From positions 1 to 64,000 of the forward strand of contig CAZHQG010000005.1 of NCBI GenBank assembly GCA_964534275.1: DNA of 64,000 nucleotides, read 5' to 3'. Below are positions 43,737-51,389 of this stretch, piece after piece. The stretch comes from HRBIN30 sp964534275. Its GTDB lineage: Bacteria > Desulfobacterota > Binatia > HRBIN30. Each line of letters begins with the position of its first letter. The stretch's first letter is position 1. The notes beneath the pieces are model-generated. The model was not told where the DNA came from and ran no database searches. It saw nothing but the letters and a program-made list of their open reading frames with translations. Position numbers and translations under genes: made by a program.

Positions 43737-44089
43737 GCGCTCCTCCGGTCGTACGGTGTCGTTTCCGCAGCTCTACTAGTTTTGCCCGGCCCATCGAAAC
43801 AGCCGGCCCGTGCTCCTTGTGGCAAGTGCCCCGCAGGGACGCAATGCCAGCGCAGTCTCGCAGAACGGTTTCGTCTCGGTCCACCTGTGCGCGGTACTTC
43901 AACGTACAGTTCCTCTTCTTCTCCGGTCACGCGTTGTTGCAAGGCCGCGAAAAGACCGCTTTTCCAGATTGTCCTGCACGGACGCGCCTTCGCGAGGAGG
44001 CGTGCGGCGTTCCCGGGCGTTCCCTGCTTGCTCGCGCGTTCTTGAGCATGGGTACCACCGGGCGTAACGTACGGTGAGGAGGCGTTGCC
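43737..44089. other. Divergent intergenic region (cstA / SDR)
   Basis: No gene supported. It must hold both promoters. GAGGAGG ending near 44082 is the SDR ribosome site. No operator-like palindrome stood out. Confidence 0.45.
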
Positions 44090-44854
44090 ATGGAGGTTCA
44101 CTTGCAGTCGTTGTTTGACCTGACGGGTAAGGTTGCCCTCGTCACCGGTGGGAGTCGCGGATTGGGGCGGGAGATGGTCCGAGCATTCGCTGCTGCTGGT
44201 GCGGATGTGGTGGTGGCAAGTCGCAAACTGGAGAACTGCGTCCGCGTGGCAGAAGAAGTGCGGGCTTTGGGGCGCAAGGCCTTGCCCGTTGCGTGCCATG
44301 TCGGGCGTTGGGAGGAGATCGATCGCTTGGTAGACGCTGCTTACAAGGAATTTGGCCGTGTGGACATCTTGGTGAACAACGCAGGCATGTCTCCGCTGTA
44401 TCCGTCGTTACGCGATGTGAGCGAGGATCTCTTCGACAAGGTTTTGGCGGTGAACTTGAAGGGACCGTTTCGTTTGGCCAGCGTGATCGGCACACGAATG
44501 GCCGAAGGCAGTGGAGGGGTGATCATCAATGTTACGAGCGTGGCAGCGGAGCGACCTACTCCTTTTGAGGCGCCGTATGCTGCTGCGAAAGCAGGCTTGA
44601 ACACGTTGACCGTCGCCTTTGCGCACGCGTTCGGCCCCAAAGTACGCGTGAACGCCATCGAGGCAGGTCCGTTTGCTACCGACGTCGCTCGATACTGGGA
44701 TCGGGAGGCCGTAGAGAATTATGTGCAAAGCCAGGCGGCGCTCCGTCGCATTGGTAAGCCGCACGAGATCGTCGGGACAGCGTTATACTTGGCGAGCGAT
44801 GCTTCGAGCTTCACGACCGGGGCGATCGTGCGGGTTGACGGCGGGATGCGCTAA
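44090..44854 (+). CDS. SDR-family oxidoreductase
   Basis: 254 residues. KVALVTGGSRGLGREMV, NNAGMSPLYPSL, INVTSVAAERPTPFEAPYAAAK (Ser, Tyr, Lys triad), VRVNAIEAGPFATDV and TGAIVRVDGGMR are classical FabG/gluconate-5-dehydrogenase-like features. Its likely role is reduction or oxidation of a small carbonyl or alcohol with NAD(P). It has about the same layout as the SDR at 35527 but the two are not close copies. Seven bases separate its stop from the histidine kinase stop. Confidence 0.9.
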   Translation: MEVHLQSLFDLTGKVALVTGGSRGLGREMVRAFAAAGADVVVASRKLENCVRVAEEVRALGRKALPVACHVGRWEEIDRLVDAAYKEFGRVDILVNNAGMSPLYPSLRDVSEDLFDKVLAVNLKGPFRLASVIGTRMAEGSGGVIINVTSVAAERPTPFEAPYAAAKAGLNTLTVAFAHAFGPKVRVNAIEAGPFATDVARYWDREAVENYVQSQAALRRIGKPHEIVGTALYLASDASSFTTGAIVRVDGGMR

Positions 44855-44861
44855 GCATGCT

Positions 44862-47105
44862 TCAGTGAACGGAAGGAAAGTGCGCTCGGCCACGCTGGCT
44901 CTGTCCGGGCCCTCCGGCTGCTGGCGGAGGATTTCCGTTGGGTGCTGGCGGTGCCGTGGACCCGAACGCAAGGAACGCCTCTACCGTTTCCACCAAGCGC
45001 TGAGCTTGGATAGGTTTGGGAATATACCCGTCCATTCCTGCTGCTAGGCAGCGCTCTTGATCAGCGGGAAGGAAATGTGCGGTGAGCGCTACAATGGGAA
45101 CTCGCGGTCGATCCACGGGTTCGGTAGCGCGAATCGCCTGGGCTGCCGTAAAGCCATCCATCACGGGCATTTGCAGGTCCATGAGGACCAGGTCGAAGTC
45201 GTGCTTTTGCAGCGCGGCCACGGCCTCGGCACCATTGCTCACCACAACGACCTCGTAGCCGCGTGGTTCGAGTAGCCGCCTGACGAGCTGTTGGTTCATC
45301 GGATTGTCTTCAGCAACGAGGATTCTCCGAGGGCCGCTGCGTGCGGGCGAACGCGCGGCGGTGTCATGGAGCAGGCGGAAGAACGATTGCGGGCGGCTTG
45401 CCGGACTCAATGCGGCGACAACGGCACGATACAGTTCGTCGTATTTTGGTGGCCGGATGATCGGTGGGCCCAACCCGATGGCTCGGGCACGAGCAGCGTC
45501 TCCGACGGCCGTACTGTCAGTGAGGAGCACGATGTGTGGGGTTTCGTAGCGCGGTGTTGTGACCATCAGTTCTGCGAGTGCAAGACCGCTCTGATCCGGC
45601 AACTCGCTGCTGAGAAAAACGAGGCGGTACGGTGCGGCTTCGTTCGCAGCGCGATCCAGCAGCGCGCGCGCTTCGGCAGCCGTGCTGGCAACTGCGACTC
45701 GCAGACTCCATCCTGCAAGAATTTCGGTGAGCACATTGCGGGTGATTCTGTGGGGTTCGACTAACAAGACTTTCGTACTTGTGGAGAATGGTAGGCCTTG
45801 GGGAACGGTGGAAGCGATCGTAGCGGTTGGCGCGAAACGGGCGGTAAAGTGGAAATGAGAGCCCTGTCCAGGATCACTCTCGTACCAAATCGTTCCACCC
45901 ATGGCGGACACCAATCGCCTTGTGATGGCAAGCCCCAGACCCAGCCCCGTTCGGCTGATGCCGCTGACTTCGGCCTCGCTTTCGAACGGCTCGAAAAGGT
46001 GCTGCTGTCGATCAGGGGGGATGCCTACACCGGTGTCACGAACCGCGAAGTGCAAGATCACCTCCTGAGCTGAGGGCGCCCCCTGACACTCGATTTCCAA
46101 AAAAACGTGGCCCACTTCCGTAAACTTAATGGCGTTGCCGACCAAATTGGCGAGCACCTGCTGCAAGCGGGCGGGGTCACCAACGAGGGCGTCTGGCACA
46201 TCGGGGGCCACGCGCCACGCGAGTTCCAACCCTTTCTGGTGTGCGCGGATTGCGAGTCCTTTCATGATCTCGCCAACCCGTTCGCGCAAGGAAAACGGAA
46301 TCGGTTCGAGCGCGAAAGCCCCACTTTCCATGCGCGATAAGTCGAGGACGTCGTTTACCAGGGCGAGCAAAGTGTCGGCCGACATCCGTACGATCTCTAA
46401 ATATTCGCGCTGTTCTTCGTTCAGATCCGTCTCCAGCGCAATTTGCGTCATACCGATGATTCCGTTCAGCGGTGTTCGGAGTTCGTGACTCATGTTCGCG
46501 AGGAACCGCGTCTTCGCTTCGTTTGCCTGCTCCGCGGCGGTGCGTGCAGCGCGCAGTTCGGCCTCGACGCGTTCGCGCTCCTCGCGAAACCGCTGTAGCT
46601 CTGCGGCCACATAGACCGAGGCCAAAAAAGCAACGAGAGCGGTCACGTAGCCATAACCCAGGGCTGACCAAGGGATGGGTTGAAGTCCCCAGAAATGGAG
46701 CGCGAGTGCGGCTGTCCCAAAACACACCGCAACGAGCTGTTCTTGCCATCGCCACGGCAACACGGTTGCAGCCGCCAACGTGAGGATCGCGAGAACAAAG
46801 GGAACGGTGTTCGGGTCGCGGACGATGATTCCCGCCGTAGCCGCAGTTGTGCTGAGCACCGCGAACACCGCAAGCGCGACCGCGGCGAGCATGCTGCGCG
46901 ATTGCAGCCTGCCGACCAGCGCCCGGCCGCCAAGAACGGCGGTGAACTCAACGAACTTTAGGGCGTAGAGACTTTGTATGTGCTCCCTGCTCCAGAACCA
47001 CTCGGCAACAGCAAAGCCAACGAGCGCGATCGCGATCAGAAAAAGGGCGCGTCGCAAGCGTTGCGCAAACAAGTGTTCGGACGAAATCGAGCGTTCGACA
47101 TCCAC
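44862..47105 (-). CDS. Membrane-bound hybrid sensor histidine kinase
   Basis: About 747 residues from GTG 47105, picked because GGGGGGG lies 5 bases upstream; tandem ATG codons at 47252 would add 49 unlikely residues. Six or so transmembrane helices form the sensor part, followed by a coiled coil (QRFREERERVEAELRAARTA), HisKA with phospho-acceptor His in LANMSHELRTPLNG, and an HATPase domain (LVGNAIKFTEVG, DTGVGIP, GLGLGLAITRRL). Two receiver modules follow. The first reads LVFLSSELPDQSG, with Ser where the phospho-Asp should be. The second is complete (AEDNPMNQQL, LVLMDLQMPVMDG, VALTAH). The partner regulator is not adjacent. Confidence 0.88.
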   Translation of the reverse strand: MDVERSISSEHLFAQRLRRALFLIAIALVGFAVAEWFWSREHIQSLYALKFVEFTAVLGGRALVGRLQSRSMLAAVALAVFAVLSTTAATAGIIVRDPNTVPFVLAILTLAAATVLPWRWQEQLVAVCFGTAALALHFWGLQPIPWSALGYGYVTALVAFLASVYVAAELQRFREERERVEAELRAARTAAEQANEAKTRFLANMSHELRTPLNGIIGMTQIALETDLNEEQREYLEIVRMSADTLLALVNDVLDLSRMESGAFALEPIPFSLRERVGEIMKGLAIRAHQKGLELAWRVAPDVPDALVGDPARLQQVLANLVGNAIKFTEVGHVFLEIECQGAPSAQEVILHFAVRDTGVGIPPDRQQHLFEPFESEAEVSGISRTGLGLGLAITRRLVSAMGGTIWYESDPGQGSHFHFTARFAPTATIASTVPQGLPFSTSTKVLLVEPHRITRNVLTEILAGWSLRVAVASTAAEARALLDRAANEAAPYRLVFLSSELPDQSGLALAELMVTTPRYETPHIVLLTDSTAVGDAARARAIGLGPPIIRPPKYDELYRAVVAALSPASRPQSFFRLLHDTAARSPARSGPRRILVAEDNPMNQQLVRRLLEPRGYEVVVVSNGAEAVAALQKHDFDLVLMDLQMPVMDGFTAAQAIRATEPVDRPRVPIVALTAHFLPADQERCLAAGMDGYIPKPIQAQRLVETVEAFLAFGSTAPPAPNGNPPPAAGGPGQSQRGRAHFPSVH

Positions 47106-47401
47106 CACGTCCCCCCCTTTCGTCACGTCCGTACTGGGTCGTGGTGCGAAAGCCAGGCCTGGGAGTGGAGAGCCGGCTTTTGCAGCCACAGGTGTGTTCT
47201 TTGGTTCTTGCGCACACGAAAGAGCTGCAATGCGCAAGGCGCATGCCATCACGCATGATGCTCAGGAAAAGGTCCCAGTTGTAAGCAACGAGCCCGAGCG
47301 GTGTCCGCACGACGACAAAATTGAACGACTGCGGACGAAAACGTTCGCGACGGTTGAAGGAGTTCCCTCAAAGGGTGGTGCTGGCAGCTGAGTGGAATGC
47401 G

Positions 47402-48958
47402 CTACGGTTTCACCAGCGAGACTACGGTCGCATTACCGTTTGTCGTCACTCGGTAACCGATAGGCTGATGCAAATCCACCACGACCCGCGTGACCGGAGG
47501 ATCGGTGTGGCTTGCTCCAATGCGAACTTGTCGGATCCAAGCTCCGTCACCCGCCAAGGTTTCCGGCACTGGCCCTGGGCGGACTCCCGGCAAATCGAGG
47601 TAAAAACGGTCGGCTGCTTCTTGGCGAAAAACGCGCGGTCGAGCGGGAGCACTGGTTTGAATGACCAAGCGAGGGAGCCCCCAGGTGCGGTCGATTTCCA
47701 CCTTTTGCAGAGCGGCTACCTCTTGCGGTAACACAAGAGCGAGTTTTTCTTGCCATTCCTCTGTGGTTGGCAGCCGCTTTTCCTCGCGGGCAACGAAGGT
47801 GAGAGCTCGATTGCGATCGTGGTAGCTGTGGAGTACCCGCTCCGCGTGGAGAAAGATTGCGGTTACGTACTCCGGCCCCATCGCAGCGGCCACGAGTTCC
47901 CCGTCGCCGCCAGTGGTCCCATCGGCAAGAGGAGCAAACAATTGGCGCCACTCTGATGGCGGTCGGTAGGACACGGTCTCCGCAATGACGACCGGGGTGA
48001 GCTGTGGGGACACCAACTGGACGAGTTGGAGCAAATCTTCTTCTCGCATGACCACACACCCGCGCGTCTCCCGAGGGCGAAAGGGTTGGGTCAGTCGGTC
48101 GCTGCCATGAATCCAAATGCCGTGGCCATCCCGGCCGCGGAGGCGGTCCCAAGCATTCGGATAGTCCAAAGGCAGCGCAAATGCGCCATAGATCTCCGGC
48201 AGCTTCTCCCCGGGGATCAAATCTTGAACGGTGTACACGCCATCCGGTGTCCGTAGATCTCCTCGGCGTTGTTTTTCGCCGGAGGCTTGTCCGGTGGTCA
48301 CGGGGTAGGTGCGTTCGAGCACAATGCCCGTGGGCGTCCAGCGGTACAGGCGCGCGGTCTGCGCGCGTTTTTCCACGACCAGGCCATAAGGGGCGCGTTC
48401 GCTAAGAAGGAGCGGCGGGGCCAGTTCTGCCTCCGCCCGCTCTGTCCCCTCGATACGGTGACGCAAGAGGTTTTTCACTTCTGGATTGAGCTCGGCAAGG
48501 GCAGCCACGGCGCGTAGCCGGCGTGCAACGTCGGGGTCGTTGGGTTCGCGACGAAGCTGCGCCTCCAGCTCGGCCCATGCCTGAGCCAAGTAAAAATCCG
48601 CAAGAGTCATACGGAACTTCGGGTCCAACGTGGCCGCACGTTCGAACTCCCCGCGGGCCTCTCGATTTTGTCCGAGCGTTGCGTACAGGTAGCCGAGCAG
48701 GCGGTGGGTGTAAGCCGATCCTGGGCGTAGTCGCGCCGCTTCTTCTGCGGCTTTGACGGCCTCCTTGAGGTTCCCCTCTCGAAATTGTTGTTCTGCCCGC
48801 CGAAGCCATTCGTCGCTGCCCATCTTCATCCAGTCGAGCAGCATGTCGCTAACGGAGCGGTGGTCGCTTTCTGCTCGCGAAGGCAGACTGGAAGCCAGAA
48901 AAACCAACCCGAACACCAGGGCACTGACAAGCATCTGCCAGGATCTTTGTGCGCTCAA
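47402..48958 (-). CDS. TPR / L,D-transpeptidase / AMIN-type envelope protein
   Basis: 518 residues from TTG 48958, chosen because GAGGAGG ends 5 bases before it and a clean signal peptide follows (SWQMLVSALVFGLVFLASS). Two TPR repeats (about 60-130: LRRAEQQFREGNLKEAVKAA, AYTHRLLGYLYATLGQNREA), then a YkuD domain (YGLVVEKRAQTARLYRW, HGIWIHGSD, ETRGCVVM with the catalytic Cys; Arg replaces the usual His before Gly-Cys), then an AMIN-like beta domain at the C-terminus (GLPRLVIQTSAPARPRVF). Periplasmic cell-wall enzyme, possibly for L,D-crosslinking or lipoprotein attachment. The domain order is uncommon. Confidence 0.86.
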   Translation of the reverse strand: MSAQRSWQMLVSALVFGLVFLASSLPSRAESDHRSVSDMLLDWMKMGSDEWLRRAEQQFREGNLKEAVKAAEEAARLRPGSAYTHRLLGYLYATLGQNREARGEFERAATLDPKFRMTLADFYLAQAWAELEAQLRREPNDPDVARRLRAVAALAELNPEVKNLLRHRIEGTERAEAELAPPLLLSERAPYGLVVEKRAQTARLYRWTPTGIVLERTYPVTTGQASGEKQRRGDLRTPDGVYTVQDLIPGEKLPEIYGAFALPLDYPNAWDRLRGRDGHGIWIHGSDRLTQPFRPRETRGCVVMREEDLLQLVQLVSPQLTPVVIAETVSYRPPSEWRQLFAPLADGTTGGDGELVAAAMGPEYVTAIFLHAERVLHSYHDRNRALTFVAREEKRLPTTEEWQEKLALVLPQEVAALQKVEIDRTWGLPRLVIQTSAPARPRVFRQEAADRFYLDLPGVRPGPVPETLAGDGAWIRQVRIGASHTDPPVTRVVVDLHQPIGYRVTTNGNATVVSLVKP

Positions 48959-49100
48959 TGCTTCCTCCTCGAACCGCGGATCTCCACCGCCCCGTGATTT
49001 TGTCGAGACCGCGACTTGCACGCAACCGAAAGTTGCAAGGAGAGCCGAATTTGCGCGTTCCATACTCTTCGACTATGCCAACGCGCCGCCGAGGGGAACG

Positions 49101-50120
49101 ATGAAGCAGCTCGAGCTGGGGTTACAACTTGGATACTGGGGGGCTCGCCCGCCGGAGCGTTTCGTGGAAACCGCTCAGGAAGCAGAGCGCCTGGGATACT
49201 CAGCGGTGTTCACCGCGGAAGCTTGGGGTTCCGATGCATTCACGCCCCTTGCTTGGGTTGGTGCCCACACATCGCGGATCCGGCTGGGTACAGCGATTGC
49301 CCAAATCTCGGCGCGGACCCCCACGGCGACGGCGATGGCTGCTTTGACCCTCGATCATCTCTCTGGAGGGCGCGTAATCTTGGGCTTGGGAGTATCCGGA
49401 CCGCAGGTCGTGGAAGGCTGGTATGGGCAGCCGTTCGGACAGCCGCTGGCGCGGACCCGCGAGTACATTTCCATTATCCGACAGGTTCTTCGTCGAGAGG
49501 CGCCTGTGACAAATCCGGGTCCGCACTACCCACTGCCATATTCGGGCCCTGGTGCCTGGGGTTTGGGAAAGCCGTTGCGTTCGATCACCCATCCGCTGCG
49601 CAGCGACTTGCCTATTTGGTTGGGTGCCGAGGGACCCAAAAATGTCGCGTTGGCTGCGGAAATCTGCGATGGATGGTTTCCCCTGTATTACTCTCCGTAC
49701 CGCCCGGAGGTGTACGCCGATCAAATTCGGCATGCCAAGCCGGGGTTTGCCATCGCGCCGCTCGTATTCGTCAACATCGGTACCGACGTGGAAACTGCAT
49801 TGCTGCCCGTGAAAGCCATGCTTGGTTTCTACATTGGCGGAATGGGCGCGAAGAAACGCAACTTTCACAAGGAACTCATGGCGCGGATGGGTTTCGAGGC
49901 AGAAGCCAACCGCATTCAGGAGTTGTTTTTCGAAAACCGCCGTGACGAAGCTGTGGCCACTGTGCCCGACCAGTTTGCCGACGAGATTTCCCTGGTGGGG
50001 CCGAAAGAACGCATTCGCGACCGATTGCAGGCCTGGCGAGAAAGTCCGGTGACGATGCTCCTCATCATGTCTCACGACCCGAGCGTGATCCGTACAATGG
50101 CGGAACTCGTGCTCGGTTGA
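49101..50120 (+). CDS. LLM-class F420-dependent oxidoreductase
   Basis: 339 residues from ATG 49101 with GAGGGG just upstream; the frame is open earlier but without family similarity. ELGLQLGYWGARPPERFVE, YSAVFTAEAWGSDAFTPLAWV, IRLGTAIAQISARTP, LDHLSGGRVILGLGVSGPQVVEG and LPIWLGAEGPKNVALAAEICDGWFP match the F420-binding luciferase-like barrel close to MSMEG-type or methylene-tetrahydromethanopterin reductase-like enzymes. Substrate unknown. Divergent from the TPR/L,D-transpeptidase gene. Confidence 0.9.
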   Translation: MKQLELGLQLGYWGARPPERFVETAQEAERLGYSAVFTAEAWGSDAFTPLAWVGAHTSRIRLGTAIAQISARTPTATAMAALTLDHLSGGRVILGLGVSGPQVVEGWYGQPFGQPLARTREYISIIRQVLRREAPVTNPGPHYPLPYSGPGAWGLGKPLRSITHPLRSDLPIWLGAEGPKNVALAAEICDGWFPLYYSPYRPEVYADQIRHAKPGFAIAPLVFVNIGTDVETALLPVKAMLGFYIGGMGAKKRNFHKELMARMGFEAEANRIQELFFENRRDEAVATVPDQFADEISLVGPKERIRDRLQAWRESPVTMLLIMSHDPSVIRTMAELVLG

Positions 50121-50139
50121 GCGTACGCACGCCGAGATC

Positions 50140-51225
50140 TCAAAAGAACGCGCTGTGCGCGTTGCGCCAGCGGTGGTCGAAGCGCCAGAGACCAAAGGAA
50201 CGAGCAATCGCTTCGAGCTCGTCTCGAAGTTGGCGCACTCCGCCCGTGCAAAGCTCCGGGTATTTCCCTCGGGTGACTGCCCCGGCTGGGTGGTACTGGT
50301 CCATCAGATTCACATAGGTATCGGTCGACACCTCCTGCGCCAAAATCCGCAGCACCTCGGTGCTGTCTTCGCGTCCGCCGGGCATCACGAGGTGGCGAAC
50401 CAGGACCCCGCGGCACGCGAGCCCATTCGGATCGAACCGGAGTGGCCCCACTTGGCGGTGCATCTCCCGGATCACCTGGCGGGCCACCTGCGGATAATCT
50501 GGAGCCTTCAAATATCGTTTTGCGAACTCTGGGGAGGTCGTCTTGAAGTCCGGCATGTAAACGTCGACTACGCCGTCGAGAAGTTCGAGGCTGGTTAGAG
50601 AATCGTACGCGCTCGTGTTGTACACGAGAGGTAGGTGCAGGCCCTCACGAGCGGCTAGAAAAACGGCCTCCAACACCTGCGGCACGACGTGCTCCGGCGT
50701 AACCAAGTTGATGTTGTGGCAGCCCTCTCGTTGAAGGCGAAGAAACAGGGCGGCGAGCTCTTCCGCGCGCAGCTCTTGTCCTTCTCCTGCTTGGCTCACG
50801 TCCCAGTTTTGGCAGAACACACAGCGGAGATTGCAAAAGGAAAAGAACACCGTGCCGGAGCCGTTCCATCCGCGGAGGCAATCTTCTTCGCCAAAATGGG
50901 GAAACGCCGAGGCTACGCGAGCCCACCTTCCTGTGAAGCATGCCGTCCCTTTCGGGATGTAGGCGGGAACGCGGCGTTCGGTTCCTCGATGCTGCAAATC
51001 CTCCGCGGTTGAGGCGTTTGGAATGGCGTGTAGCCGATCGACACGGCACAGCCGTGGACACATCGTGCAGTGCTCCAGCTCCCGCAAGGCTCGGTAAACA
51101 CGTCTTTCTAGCTCCCCGCTGCGGAGCAAGCGTAGATACCCCGGTTCAGGCGGGCTAGGCAGAATGAAGTTGGCAATTTCGTCGGGGAGCGACCTCGTTG
51201 GTTGATTGCGGAAGCTGATTTGCAC
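50140..51225 (-). CDS. Radical SAM protein, PflX-like (COG1313 type)
   Basis: About 361 residues from GTG 51225. This start is uncertain: the frame runs to 51531, but that would overlap the next gene, and homology begins near GYLRLLRSGELERRVYRAL. An extra Cys motif CTMCPRLC at about residues 50-57 precedes the radical-SAM cluster CNLRCVFCQNW (CxxxCxxC). GGREDSTEVLRILAQEV and YVNLMDQYHPAG are typical of PflX-like proteins. Likely an SAM-dependent glycyl-radical activase or modifying enzyme, but no glycyl-radical partner is in the window. Confidence 0.82.
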   Translation of the reverse strand: MQISFRNQPTRSLPDEIANFILPSPPEPGYLRLLRSGELERRVYRALRELEHCTMCPRLCRVDRLHAIPNASTAEDLQHRGTERRVPAYIPKGTACFTGRWARVASAFPHFGEEDCLRGWNGSGTVFFSFCNLRCVFCQNWDVSQAGEGQELRAEELAALFLRLQREGCHNINLVTPEHVVPQVLEAVFLAAREGLHLPLVYNTSAYDSLTSLELLDGVVDVYMPDFKTTSPEFAKRYLKAPDYPQVARQVIREMHRQVGPLRFDPNGLACRGVLVRHLVMPGGREDSTEVLRILAQEVSTDTYVNLMDQYHPAGAVTRGKYPELCTGGVRQLRDELEAIARSFGLWRFDHRWRNAHSAFF

Positions 51226-51389
51226 GGCATGCGGAATGTAGCGATTGGCCGTCGGGTACAGTAGTTCCTGATCCCCCAGGTAGGCAGACGAGTCGGTTGT
51301 CGATGAGTTCCGAAGCGTACGGCAGCATTGGTTTCGTCGGTTTGACCCACCTCTCAGCGGCCGCGTCCCACCGGCCGAAAGCGTTGGAT

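Noticed and set aside
47111..47117. Seven-C run before the histidine kinase
   Set aside because: It gives the G-rich ribosome site of GTG 47105 and is too short to be a convincing slippage tract.
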